This document shows positions 51,865-59,928 of a DNA stretch of 64,000 nucleotides, one piece after another. Position numbers and translations under genes: made by a program. Numbering within the stretch: position 1 is the first letter of the stretch; each line of letters starts with the position of its first letter. The notes below the pieces were generated by a model. It was not told the origin of the DNA, did no database searches, and saw nothing but the letters and a program-made list of their open reading frames with translations. The stretch is from Hymenobacter aranciens (GTDB lineage Bacteria > Bacteroidota > Bacteroidia > Cytophagales > Hymenobacteraceae), in assembly GCF_030580865.1 (NCBI RefSeq), contig NZ_JAUQSY010000015.1, positions 62,001-126,000 on the forward strand. Direction: 5' to 3'.

Positions 51865-52359
51865 ATGGACCAAAAAGTATTAGTGCTGAATGGCGACTAT
51901 ACCGCCATCACCCTCTGCAGCGTGCAGAAAGCCTTCGTGCTGCTTTTCCTCGATAAAGCTGAGATGGTCGCCAAGTCCGACCACGGCACCATGCGCACCA
52001 TTTCGCGCGACTATCCCAAGCCCAGCATCATCCGTTTGCAGCGCTACGTGCGCGTTCCCTACAAGGGAATTGCCCTCAGCCGCCATAATATTTTCAAGCG
52101 CGACCACTTCGAGTGCCAGTACTGCGGCTCGGGCAAGAACCTGACCTTGGACCACGTGCAGCCCCGTTCGCGCGGCGGCGAGTCTTCCTGGACTAACCTG
52201 CTGACGGCCTGTGCCCGCTGCAACCACGCCAAGGGCCAACGCACGCCCAACGAGGCCGGCCTCACCATCCGCCAGCAGCCGCGCAAGCCTACGCTCACCG
52301 GCTTCCTGAAGCTCTCGGCGGGCACCCTCGACCAGAACTGGCACGCCTACCTGGGTTAA
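51865..52359 (+). CDS. HNH endonuclease
   Basis: 164 residues. The C-terminal half has the HNH zinc fold: Cys84 and Cys87 (CQYCG), Asp96-His97 (LTLDHVQPRSRGG), and Cys116 and Cys119 with Asn120 (CARCNHAKGQRTP). The N-terminal half (VLNGDYTAITLCSVQKAF) is typical of this widespread bacterial HNH subfamily, which is not tied to restriction or introns here. Monocistronic, between a terminator and the desaturase promoter. Its physiological role is not known; it is common and vertically inherited in Bacteroidota. Confidence 0.93.
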   Translation: MDQKVLVLNGDYTAITLCSVQKAFVLLFLDKAEMVAKSDHGTMRTISRDYPKPSIIRLQRYVRVPYKGIALSRHNIFKRDHFECQYCGSGKNLTLDHVQPRSRGGESSWTNLLTACARCNHAKGQRTPNEAGLTIRQQPRKPTLTGFLKLSAGTLDQNWHAYLG

Positions 52360-52382
52360 ATCCCGGTTAAAGTCAAACGAAC

Positions 52383-52415
52383 TTTAGTGGCACCACGTTG
52401 GGAGGGGTATCTTTG
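52383..52415 (+). promoter_or_regulatory. Promoter of the fatty acid desaturase gene
   Basis: TATCTTTG at 52408-52415 matches the -7 consensus, 26 bases before the ATG. A -33-like TTTAG starts at 52383, with ~21 bases between the boxes. Confidence 0.6.
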
Positions 52416-52441
52416 TCGGAATCCCCCGTCCCCAATCATTT

Positions 52442-53509
52442 ATGGCCCTCCCCAAGTTTGCAGCTACCCGCTCGTTTCATACTGAGCTTCGTACCAGAAT
52501 CAATCAGTATTTCGAGGAATCGGGTCGGCAAACGACCGGAGACTTCCGCATCGTGGTGAAGGCCGTGATTCTCATCGGTGCCGTGGTGGCGCTCTATACC
52601 CACCTCGTGTTCTTCACGCCGCCCACCGCCTGGGCCCTGCTCGAATGCGTGGTGCTGGGCTGCAGCATCGCCGGCATCGGCTTCAACGTGATGCACGACG
52701 GCGCCCACGGCAGCTTTTCCAACCACCCCTGGCTCAACAAAGTAGCCTCCTTCACCCTCAACGTGATGGGCGGCAGCAGCTACATGTGGAATGCCAAGCA
52801 CAACCTCATCCACCACACCTACACCAACATCGAGGGCCACGACGACGATATCGACATCCGGCCCTTCATGCGCATGACGGCCGAGCAGCCCCGCTACCGC
52901 CTGCACCGCTTCCAGCACCTCTACTTCTGGTTTCTGTACTGCATGCTGTACATCTCCTGGATTTTCGTGATGGACTACCAGAAGTACTTCAAGCGTCAAA
53001 TTGGCGCTGCCCCCCTGCGCCCCATGGATACCAGCGACCACCTCGTGTTCTGGGGCTTCAAGGCCTTGAATCTGGTGCTCTACGTGGCCCTGCCCATCTA
53101 TATGGTTGGGTTCCTGCCCTGGCTCACGGGCTTCGTGCTCTCGGCCGCCGTGGCCGGTTTCGTGCTCAGCATCGTGTTCCAGCTCGCCCACACGGTGGAG
53201 GAAACGGCCTTCCCCGTGCCCCACGCCGTTACCAACAAGCTCGAAGACGAATGGGCCATCCACCAGGTGCGCACCACGGCCAACTTTGCCACCGATAACC
53301 GGCTGGTTAGCTGGCTCGTGGGCGGCCTCAACTTTCAGATTGAGCACCACTTGTTTCCCAAAATCTCGCACGTGCACTATCCTGCCATCAGCAAGATTGT
53401 GCAGCAGGTGTGCCAGGAGTTCGATGTCAAGTACACCAACTACACCCGCACCCGCTCGGCCGTAGTCTCGCACGTGGCCTTCCTGCGCCAGATGGGCCAG
53501 ATGGCGTAA
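52442..53509 (+). CDS. Membrane fatty acid desaturase (acyl-CoA type)
   Basis: 355 residues. Three His boxes bind the di-iron centre: HDGAH (85-89), HNLIHH (120-125) and QIEHH with His302-303. Hydrophobic pairs lie at about 40-75 and at 165-240. This pattern fits front-end or linoleoyl-CoA-type desaturases. It introduces a double bond into membrane acyl chains, which matters for cold adaptation in this group; the regiospecificity cannot be read. A 16-bp hairpin follows. Confidence 0.94.
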   Translation: MALPKFAATRSFHTELRTRINQYFEESGRQTTGDFRIVVKAVILIGAVVALYTHLVFFTPPTAWALLECVVLGCSIAGIGFNVMHDGAHGSFSNHPWLNKVASFTLNVMGGSSYMWNAKHNLIHHTYTNIEGHDDDIDIRPFMRMTAEQPRYRLHRFQHLYFWFLYCMLYISWIFVMDYQKYFKRQIGAAPLRPMDTSDHLVFWGFKALNLVLYVALPIYMVGFLPWLTGFVLSAAVAGFVLSIVFQLAHTVEETAFPVPHAVTNKLEDEWAIHQVRTTANFATDNRLVSWLVGGLNFQIEHHLFPKISHVHYPAISKIVQQVCQEFDVKYTNYTRTRSAVVSHVAFLRQMGQMA

Positions 53510-53532
53510 GCCCCCATAATTGCCTTTCCCAC

Positions 53533-53592
53533 CAACGGGAGGAATCTGCGTACCGGCCCTCAGCCGTGCCAGATTCCTCCCGTTGTCGTTTC
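53533..53592 (+). terminator. Perfect 16-bp hairpin after the desaturase gene
   Basis: CAACGGGAGGAATCTG and CAGATTCCTCCCGTTG (53533-53548/53570-53585) with a 21-base loop, followed by TCGTTTCTT. The T tract is imperfect, so termination is probable but not certain. It ends 10 bases before the lipoprotein ATG. Confidence 0.7.
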
Positions 53593-53601
53593 TTGCACCC
53601 T

Positions 53602-54768
53602 ATGAACCGCCTGCTTCTTTTGCTGCCGCTGGCCCTGCTGGCCGCCTGCCACGCCGATACCAAAACCGATACGACGACCACCGCGCCGCCCGAAGCTCCG
53701 GCCACCGTGTCGGACCCTGCTGCCCCGGCAGATTCTCCCGGCGCCTCCTACCGCATCTACCGCGGCCTGCTGCCCGGCACCACCGACAGCCTCACGCTGC
53801 ACCTCGTGCGCAGCCCCAACTCCGGCGACACCGAGCTCAACGGTACCTACGCCAGCTACGCCGATGCCAGCGGCCAGCCCTTCCAGCTGGTCCGCCGCCT
53901 GAGCGCCGCCGATAGTCTGGTCTTTGAGGATATCAGCTACGAGCACCTGGGCGAAAACCACTCTGGCCCCATGTGGCAGCTGTACCAACAGGGCCCGCTG
54001 CTCACGGGTACCATCGCGGGCCAGCCCGTGCGCCTGCGCCAGGCCCAGCCCGCTGGTAGCGTAGCGCTGCGCGTGCGCCAGTTCAACGATTCCGTGGCCG
54101 CTTATCCGGGCAAGGCCAATTCGCCCCACGCCCACCTGAGCCTGCAAGTGCTGCTGCCCGCCCAGGCCCCCGCTGCCCTCACCGCTAACATCCTGCGCGA
54201 CCTGCACGGCGACACCCTCGCCAACCAGCCCGTAGTGCAGCCCGAGCAACAATGGCAGCAGTGGAACCAGCACTTCACCAAAGACTACCGCGAAGACGCC
54301 GCCAGCCTGCAAGGCGAAGAAACGCCCGCTTACGCCCTGCGCCACGAAAGCCAGCAAGCCGCCTACGTGCTCTGGAATCAGGCCTCACTCCTCAGCCTCG
54401 GCCTCTACAACTATAGCTTCACCGGCGGCGCCCACGGCAGCTACGGCACCATCGTAGCCACCTACAACACCCGCACCGGCCAGCGCCTGCGCTTCGCCGA
54501 CGTCTTCCGCCCCGCCGCCGAAACCCAGCTCAGCCCCATCCTCGACCGCGCCGTGCGCCGCACCCTGCGCATCCCCGCCACCGAGGCCCTCGACCAAACG
54601 CTGTTCGTGAAGCAGATGCCCGTCACGCACAACTTCTACCTCACCAGCGGCGGCGCCGTGTTCGTGTACACGCCCTACGAAATAGCCTCCTACGCCCAGG
54701 GCGAAATCCACGTCTTCGTCCCAATGAAGGAGCTGCAAAGCGTGCTCCTGCCGCCCACCAACTCGTAA
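53602..54768 (+). CDS. DUF3298/DUF4163 lipoprotein
   Basis: 388 residues from the ATG at 53602. Lipoprotein signal with lipobox LAAC (Cys16), then a Thr/Pro/Ala-rich linker to about 45. A middle beta domain and the C-terminal DUF4163-DUF3298 pair follow, with YNYSFTGGAHGSYGT (about 270-284) and FVKQMPVTHNFYLTSGGAVFVY. Bacillus RsiV, an anti-sigma factor that binds lysozyme, has the same domain pair, but here no sigma gene is adjacent, so that role is not implied. It is expected in the envelope. Convergent with the alpha/beta hydrolase. Confidence 0.9.
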   Translation: MNRLLLLLPLALLAACHADTKTDTTTTAPPEAPATVSDPAAPADSPGASYRIYRGLLPGTTDSLTLHLVRSPNSGDTELNGTYASYADASGQPFQLVRRLSAADSLVFEDISYEHLGENHSGPMWQLYQQGPLLTGTIAGQPVRLRQAQPAGSVALRVRQFNDSVAAYPGKANSPHAHLSLQVLLPAQAPAALTANILRDLHGDTLANQPVVQPEQQWQQWNQHFTKDYREDAASLQGEETPAYALRHESQQAAYVLWNQASLLSLGLYNYSFTGGAHGSYGTIVATYNTRTGQRLRFADVFRPAAETQLSPILDRAVRRTLRIPATEALDQTLFVKQMPVTHNFYLTSGGAVFVYTPYEIASYAQGEIHVFVPMKELQSVLLPPTNS

Positions 54769-54770
54769 CT

Positions 54771-54811
54771 GCTTCTGCGCCCTCTGCGCAACCCTCTGCG
54801 TCCTCTGCGGG
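54771..54811. repeat. CTCTGCG short-unit repeat
   Basis: Four units of CTCTGCG at ~10-base intervals immediately after the lipoprotein stop codon. Same class as the repeat within the hexosaminidase 5' end. Confidence 0.75.
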
Positions 54812-54827
54812 AGGCCAACGCCAGCAC

Positions 54828-54861
54828 AAAAAAGCCCCGCCCGATAACCGAGCGGGGCTTT
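54828..54861. terminator. Bidirectional intrinsic terminator
   Basis: AAAAAAGCCCCGC and GCGGGGCTTT around an 11-base loop, with an A run on one side and a short T run on the other. It lies between convergent genes and would serve both, more strongly the minus-strand one. Confidence 0.85.
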
Positions 54862-54880
54862 CCCGTTTCAAAGGCAGAAC

Positions 54881-55720
54881 CTACTTGCCGATAAACGCCA
54901 GCAAGTCGCGGCTCAGCTCATCTTTCGAAGTGAAGAACAGCCCGTGCGGCTCGCCCTCATATACTTTATACTGCGCGTTCGGCAGCATCTTCGCTACCCG
55001 CTCGCCGCTGGCCGCAATCGGCACCGTCTTATCCGCGTCGCCGTGGATGATGAGCGTCGGCACGTCGGCCGCCTTGGCGAGGTCGGCCCGGAAGTCGGTG
55101 CTGGAGAAGGCCTTCACGCAGTCGTAAGTAGCCTTCGGCGAAGCCAGCGACACCACGGTCTGGTTCCATTGTAGCGCCGCGTCGCTCACCGGCTTGCTCA
55201 GCATTCCCACGCCGTAGAAATCCTTGCCGAAGGTCTGCAGGAAGTCGAACCGGTCCTTTTTCAGGCCCGCCAGAATGCCGTCGAAAATCTCCTGCGGCAC
55301 GCCCTCGGGGTTGTCGTCGGTCTTCAGCATATAGGGCGTCACGGCGCTGATATACACGGCGCGCGCCACCTTGCTGCTGCCGTAGGTGCCGAGGTAGCGG
55401 GCAATTTCGCCGCCACCCATCGAGAAGCCCACCAGCGTCACATTGCTCAGGTTCAGCTCCGTAATCACGGCATTCAAATCAGCCGCAAAGGTGTCGTAAT
55501 TATAGCCATCCCAGGGCCGCGACGACTTCCCAAACCCGCGCCGGTCGTAGGCAATGACGCGCAAACCGGCCTCAGCCAGGGCAATGGCCTGGTGCTCCCA
55601 CATGGTGTGGTCGAGCGGCCAGCCGTGAATTAGCACTACGGGGTCGCCCTGTCCCCAGTCTTCGTAAAACAGGTTGATGGATTCGCCGTGGGCGTCGGTG
55701 GCGGCTTTGATGTAGCTCAT
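54881..55720 (-). CDS. Alpha/beta hydrolase (non-heme haloperoxidase/esterase type)
   Basis: 279 residues from the ATG at 55720. The catalytic triad is Ser100 (VGFSMGGGE), Asp230 (HGDADKTVP) and His259 (GEPHGLF), with spacing equal to the cofactor-free chloroperoxidase family. The oxyanion segment is LIHGWPLDH. Such enzymes are esterases with incidental perhydrolase activity; the natural substrate is unknown. Monocistronic, with the shared terminator downstream. Confidence 0.93.
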   Translation of the reverse strand: MSYIKAATDAHGESINLFYEDWGQGDPVVLIHGWPLDHTMWEHQAIALAEAGLRVIAYDRRGFGKSSRPWDGYNYDTFAADLNAVITELNLSNVTLVGFSMGGGEIARYLGTYGSSKVARAVYISAVTPYMLKTDDNPEGVPQEIFDGILAGLKKDRFDFLQTFGKDFYGVGMLSKPVSDAALQWNQTVVSLASPKATYDCVKAFSSTDFRADLAKAADVPTLIIHGDADKTVPIAASGERVAKMLPNAQYKVYEGEPHGLFFTSKDELSRDLLAFIGK

Positions 55721-55868
55721 GTATGGGAAGAGTTTTGGGTAAAGGTTTCCAGGCAATACGGGAAAGTGCGGGCGGGCGGTTGTGGAGAGAGCTTACTCAA
55801 TTTCTTGCGTCACGCATTGGCATTAAAAGCCGTAACTTTCGTTCCTGTAGATGCTAACGTGATTGATT

Positions 55869-56174
55869 ATGAAAAGCCTTGTTGTGGAACTTCCTGATTC
55901 CTTTAACCTAAGTGCGGCTGAGGCGCAGCAGCTTATCCTAGCGAGCCTGACTGCTAAACAAGCCGCCCCCGGCACGGCCGATGCGCAAGAATTGGCGGTG
56001 CTGCTTGGCCGACCCGTTTCGCCCGAAGAGGTGGCCGATATTCGCCACCTGATAGGTTTGTACTATGCCGAGCGCGCCACTCAATTAGTTGGTGAGCAGT
56101 GGAACGAACAGGGCTGGACCGCCGAAACCATGCACGACTGGCTACGTGAACATCTGCGCACGGCTCATAACTGA
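55869..56174 (+). CDS. Small hypothetical protein, possibly antitoxin-like
   Basis: 101 residues from the ATG at 55869. The N-terminus (MKSLVVELPDSFNLSAAEAQ) resembles the start of UPF0175-type antitoxin-like proteins, but the rest does not carry a clear helix-turn-helix. No toxin gene is visible; the next 150 bases hold only a direct repeat that duplicates its 3' end. It could be a remnant of a small operon. The assignment is tentative. Confidence 0.6.
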   Translation: MKSLVVELPDSFNLSAAEAQQLILASLTAKQAAPGTADAQELAVLLGRPVSPEEVADIRHLIGLYYAERATQLVGEQWNEQGWTAETMHDWLREHLRTAHN

Positions 56175-56256
56175 GCTAGCATTTCAGAATGCACGTCTGA
56201 GAACCGAGCATTACCTCTTTCATAAAGCTCATAACTGAGCTAGCATTTCAGAATGC
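56163..56256. repeat. 30-bp direct repeat at the 3' end of the small gene
   Basis: GCTCATAACTGAGCTAGCAT plus ten further bases occurs at 56163-56192 and again, identical, at 56227-56256, an offset of 64 bases. The first copy contains the stop codon of the small gene. Between the copies an open frame continues to an identical AHN-stop, as expected of a partial tandem duplication. Confidence 0.9.
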
Positions 56257-56336
56257 TTTAAATCCTGACAAGACGCCGAATTACGATAAATTTGTCGCTA
56301 AAACAGTCTGAAAAATAAAAATTACTCGTCTTACCC

Positions 56337-57503
56337 ATGTCAGAAAAGCTGAAGCATTTAAGCCAGAACGAAATTGAGAATCTCATAAAAGAATACTATG
56401 CTGGAGAAAGTATTGCAGCTTTAATTAGCAGATACAACATCGATGTTTTGCCTTCTCAATTAGTTAAAGCTTTCCCTCCTAAAATCTTGCCGCAGGTGTG
56501 TGGATACTGTGGAGGGCAGGTGGTAGAGGCATACAGTTCAAAAAGTTCACGGTATGCTAACCCAGTCTTCTGTATAAGGTGTGACCATAAACTGCAGGGA
56601 TATTGTAACTGTAATGGGTGCCGTCAAATAGCGCATCAAGCTGCTATAGAGCAGGCAGAACAAGAGGCGGCCAAAAAGCAAATTGTTGCTGCTCGATTTG
56701 CTGAAATTTTGGAAGCTAATCGGCCAGATGCCGTAGATTACGATACACTTACCTTTGAGCAGAAGGTATATCTAGGCGCAGTACTCAGAGCTGGAATTTC
56801 AGAGGATTATAGTCTTCTATTGCCCTTTGAAAAAATGCATTCATCTGTTGCCCCCACAGACTCATTTACGAATGAGATAATACATTCTCTAACGAAAGAG
56901 GCGCCTATTCTCTTGATAAGCCCGGTATCACATTTCTCATCATACGGACAAAAGGGAGATGGTAACTTCTATTATCATCCGGATAAAGTAACTTGGGAAC
57001 TCAATTTATATAAGGATGGCATGAATAAAGTCCCTTTGATGGACCTCATTATGAATCCGAGTATTATGGAAGCCTCGTCTGATGATAAATTCAGGATGTG
57101 GCAAAAAAATGCGCTTGAAGAGGTGTTACAAGACCTGACGTATAGTGTTGAAGCGCTTTTAAAAACAGATTCTCCAGCTGGGGAAAAAACAAAGACAGTT
57201 TTTAGCGCTTTATTAAGGGATTATTCTACTTCTCAGATTTACGGAATAATTTACAACTCTATTAATCAGGCCTTGAGATACAAGGCCGAAACAAATATCC
57301 CAAATAAACGCGCTGCCAATTCGGTTGTGGGTAATGCACAGAGCTATGGTGAAAGGGCCTTAGCTAATGGCTGGGTAATTAATAAGCGTAGCCGAAAACG
57401 TGAACTACCAATATCTGCAATTAGCAACTTTTTCTTCGGCAAAGTTTTGGGGATAGGTGATAAGGGCTTCACAGAAAAGCCAACATTGGAAATGTGTAGC
57501 TGA
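56337..57503 (+). CDS. AT-rich protein with zinc-ribbon-like cysteines, unknown
   Basis: 388 residues, visibly AT-richer than its surroundings. The N-terminal ~45 residues look like a helix-turn-helix (IENLIKEYYAGESIAALISR). A cysteine cluster follows: Cys55, 58, 79, 82, 90, 92 and 95 (CGYCG, CIRCD, CNCNGC), probably one or two zinc sites. A long helical middle and a basic C-terminal end (NKRSRKREL) complete it. No catalytic motif or family is recognised. It may be nucleic-acid binding. Composition and the neighbouring duplication suggest a transferred gene next to rpsA. Confidence 0.75.
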   Translation: MSEKLKHLSQNEIENLIKEYYAGESIAALISRYNIDVLPSQLVKAFPPKILPQVCGYCGGQVVEAYSSKSSRYANPVFCIRCDHKLQGYCNCNGCRQIAHQAAIEQAEQEAAKKQIVAARFAEILEANRPDAVDYDTLTFEQKVYLGAVLRAGISEDYSLLLPFEKMHSSVAPTDSFTNEIIHSLTKEAPILLISPVSHFSSYGQKGDGNFYYHPDKVTWELNLYKDGMNKVPLMDLIMNPSIMEASSDDKFRMWQKNALEEVLQDLTYSVEALLKTDSPAGEKTKTVFSALLRDYSTSQIYGIIYNSINQALRYKAETNIPNKRAANSVVGNAQSYGERALANGWVINKRSRKRELPISAISNFFFGKVLGIGDKGFTEKPTLEMCS

Positions 57504-57543
57504 AATGTTACACGCTCTACTTCCAAAACTCCCTGAAAAAGCG

Positions 57544-57551
57544 TACCTTTG
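57544..57551 (+). promoter_or_regulatory. -7 box TACCTTTG of rpsA
   Basis: Exact TAnnTTTG match 116 bases before the rpsA start, giving a leader of about 110 bases. Confidence 0.65.
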
Positions 57552-57667
57552 CACCCCCGTCAAGGCGACGGGCCTTGTTCGGCTAAGAACAAGCGCATCA
57601 ACCTTATCCGCGTCGCAGCCCGAACTCCGGCGGCGGCGTTCAAAAATAGGAGTTCAACCAAACATTT
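57552..57667 (+). promoter_or_regulatory. Structured rpsA leader
   Basis: CAAGGC/GCCTTG (57561-57566 and 57572-57577) and CTTGTTC/GAACAAG (57574-57580 and 57587-57593) share the bases CTTG, so the two stems exclude each other. The last 20 bases before the ATG are A-rich, as usual for Bacteroidota initiation. Autogenous control by S1 is possible. Confidence 0.5.
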
Positions 57668-59503
57668 ATGGCAACTGAATTAGTTGACAATTTCGACTGG
57701 GACAACGTGGGAGCCAGCGGCTTCGGCGGTAATTACTCGGCCGACGAGCGTGCCCGCATGGAAGAAATGTACGGTGGTACATTGACGACCGTGCAGGAAG
57801 AAGAAGTGGTAACGGGCACCGTAGTTGGTATCACCGACCGCGACGTTATCCTGAACATCGGCTTCAAGTCGGACGGCCTCGTGTCGCTGACCGAATTCCG
57901 CGACCTGCCCGACCTGAAAATCGGTGACGAGGTGGAGGTATTCATCGAAGATCAGGAAGATGCTAACGGCCAGCTCATCCTGAGCCGTAAGAAAGCCAAA
58001 ATCAAGCAAGCCTGGAAAGCTATCTACGACGCACTGGAACTGGATACGGTTCTGGAAGGCGTAGTGAAGCGTCGCACCAAAGGCGGCCTCATCATGGAGC
58101 TCGACGGTGTCGAGGCCTTCCTGCCCGGCTCGCAAATCGACGTGAAGCCCATCCGCGACTTCGACATTTATGTTGGCCGTCGCATGGAAGTGAAGGTGGT
58201 GAAAATCAACTCCGCTTTCGACAACGTGGTCGTTTCGCACAAAGTGCTCATCGAGAAAGACCTCGAGCAGCAGCGCGAAGCCATCCTGAACAACCTCGAA
58301 AAAGGTCAGATTCTGGAAGGCAACATCAAGAACATGACCAACTTCGGCGTGTTCATCGACCTCGGCGGTGTCGATGGTCTGCTGCACATCACCGACATCT
58401 CGTGGGGCCGCATCGCGCACCCGAGCGAAGTGCTGACGCTGGACCAGAAACTGAACATCGTGGTGCTGGACTTCGACGAAGCCAAGAAGCGTATCAGCCT
58501 CGGCCTGAAGCAGCTGACGCCCCACCCGTGGGATTCGCTGCCGGCCGACCTGCAGCCGGGCTCCAAAGTATCGGGCCGCATCGTGAACGTGGCCGACTAC
58601 GGCGCTTTCATGGAAGTGGTACCGGGCGTAGAAGGCCTCATCCACGTGTCGGAAATGAGCTGGAGCCAGCACCTGCGCAACCCGCAGGACTTCATCAAGC
58701 AGGGCGACACGGTAGAAGCGCAGATTCTGACGCTCGACCGCGAAGACCGCAAGATGAGCCTGGGCATCAAGCAGCTGACCGAAGACCCGTGGACCCGCGA
58801 GGACTTCGCTGGCAAATACGCCGTGGGCACCAAGCACAGCGGCACCGTGCGTAACCTGACCAACTTCGGCCTGTTCGTAGAGCTGGAAGAAGGTGTGGAC
58901 GGCCTCGTGCACGTGTCGGACCTGAGCTGGACCAAGAAAATCAAGCACCCCTCGGAAGTCGTTAAAGTTGGCGACAAGCTCGACGTGGTTGTGTTGGAGC
59001 TGGACCTGGGCGCCCGTCGCCTGGCCCTGGGCCACAAGCAGCTGGAAGAGAACCCCTGGGATACCTTCGCTACGGTATTCACGCCGGGCTCGGTGCACAA
59101 GGCCACCATCACCGAGAAATCGGAGCGTGGCGCCGTGCTGGAGCTGCCCTACGGCATCGAAGGCTTCGCTTACCCGAAAGGCCTCACCAAGGAGGATGGC
59201 AGCGTAGCCGAAAACGGCGAAGCGCTGGACTTCCGCGTGACCGAGTTCTCGAAGGATGACCGTCGCATTGTGCTGTCGCACACCGCCAGCTTCAGCAAAG
59301 AAGCTGCGGCCGAGGACGACAACCGCAACTCGAAGTTCAAGAAGAAGCCCGCCGCCGGTGGTGCCGCCCAAGGCGAAGGCAAGCTGAGCGACCTGAAGAA
59401 GTCGGACGAAAAGTCGACCCTCGGTGACCTCGACGCCCTGAGCGCCCTGCGCGACCAGATGGCTGGCGCTGAGCGCAAAGCCGCCAGCGACTCGGCTGAG
59501 TAA
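57668..59503 (+). CDS. rpsA: 30S ribosomal protein S1
   Basis: 611 residues with six S1 OB-fold repeats (about 45-110, 127-193, 213-282, 298-368, 385-455 and 470-545). Repeats 3-5 have the full RNA-binding form (NFGVFIDLGGVDGLLH, DYGAFMEVVPGVEGLIH, NFGLFVELEEGVDGLVH). The N-terminal ~40 residues and the Lys/Ser/Ala-rich C-terminal tail are lineage-specific. It is needed to bring mRNA to the 30S subunit, important where Shine-Dalgarno sequences are rare. Own promoter, structured leader and terminator. Confidence 0.97.
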   Translation: MATELVDNFDWDNVGASGFGGNYSADERARMEEMYGGTLTTVQEEEVVTGTVVGITDRDVILNIGFKSDGLVSLTEFRDLPDLKIGDEVEVFIEDQEDANGQLILSRKKAKIKQAWKAIYDALELDTVLEGVVKRRTKGGLIMELDGVEAFLPGSQIDVKPIRDFDIYVGRRMEVKVVKINSAFDNVVVSHKVLIEKDLEQQREAILNNLEKGQILEGNIKNMTNFGVFIDLGGVDGLLHITDISWGRIAHPSEVLTLDQKLNIVVLDFDEAKKRISLGLKQLTPHPWDSLPADLQPGSKVSGRIVNVADYGAFMEVVPGVEGLIHVSEMSWSQHLRNPQDFIKQGDTVEAQILTLDREDRKMSLGIKQLTEDPWTREDFAGKYAVGTKHSGTVRNLTNFGLFVELEEGVDGLVHVSDLSWTKKIKHPSEVVKVGDKLDVVVLELDLGARRLALGHKQLEENPWDTFATVFTPGSVHKATITEKSERGAVLELPYGIEGFAYPKGLTKEDGSVAENGEALDFRVTEFSKDDRRIVLSHTASFSKEAAAEDDNRNSKFKKKPAAGGAAQGEGKLSDLKKSDEKSTLGDLDALSALRDQMAGAERKAASDSAE

Positions 59504-59529
59504 TTTCAGCCCTTCGCCTGAAGAATGAG

Positions 59530-59564
59530 AAAGCCCCCGGCCGGAAGGTCGGGGGCTTTTTTAT
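59530..59564 (+). terminator. Intrinsic terminator of rpsA
   Basis: AAAGCCCCCGGCC and GGTCGGGGGCTTT with a 4-base loop followed by TTTT, 27 bases past the stop codon. Confidence 0.92.
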
Positions 59565-59583
59565 GTTCTAAAGAAGCAAAAAG

Positions 59584-59688
59584 AACTGTCATGCTGAACG
59601 CAGTGAAGCATCCTGTCAGGTTAGAACGATTGGGTTACTGCGTCGTTGAGGCGTGAGAGGATGCTTCACTACGTTCAGCATGACAGTT
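59584..59688. repeat. CATGCTGA...GAAGCATC inverted-repeat element, copy B
   Basis: Arms 59584-59613 and 59658-59688 match with one difference (AACTGTCATGCTGAACG, then AGTGAAGCATCCT). The loop is 44 bases, and TTTTTT follows the right arm. Outer sequences match the element at 24847-24971. Confidence 0.9.
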
Positions 59689-59737
59689 TTTTTTCATGTT
59701 TTCACGAATAGCCTAAGCCAAAAAAGCTAGAGAATGC

Positions 59738-59768
59738 TTGCCCACTCCCGCCGCATTCCCTACCTTTG
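59738..59768 (+). promoter_or_regulatory. Promoter of tRNA-Cys
   Basis: TTG (59738-59740), 20 bases, then TACCTTTG (59761-59768): both Bacteroidota boxes at the usual distance, 21 bases before the tRNA. Confidence 0.75.
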
Positions 59769-59789
59769 CGCTCCCAAAGACCACTACCG

Positions 59790-59860
59790 GGTGACGTGAC
59801 CGAGTGGCTAGGTAGAGGTCTGCAAAACCTCCTACAGCGGTTCGAATCCGCTCGTCACCT
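59790..59860 (+). tRNA. tRNA-Cys (GCA)
   Basis: 71 bases. Acceptor stem GGTGACG/CGTCACC, anticodon stem GAGGT/ACCTC with loop CTGCAAA (anticodon GCA), T arm AGCGG-TTCGAAT-CCGCT, discriminator T. CCA is not encoded. Own promoter and a following hairpin terminator. Confidence 0.95.
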
Positions 59861-59872
59861 CAACTATTGCTG

Positions 59873-59914
59873 GAATCCCCCTGTAAACCCTGTGTTTGCG
59901 GGGGGATTTCAATT
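59873..59914 (+). terminator. Intrinsic terminator of tRNA-Cys
   Basis: GAATCCCCC pairs with GGGGGGATTT across a loop of ~18 bases, followed by a T-rich stretch (CAATTTT). It lies just before the next ATG. Confidence 0.7.
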
Positions 59915-59928
59915 TTCAGTAAAAAATC

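Noticed and set aside
53602..54768. The DUF4163-DUF3298 lipoprotein as an RsiV-like anti-sigma factor
   Set aside because: There is no adjacent ECF sigma gene and no cytoplasmic anti-sigma domain or transmembrane helix; the protein is a lipoprotein with a lipobox at Cys16.
55869..56174. Complete toxin-antitoxin pair
   Set aside because: Only the first gene is visible; the following sequence is a partial duplication without a start codon or toxin motif.
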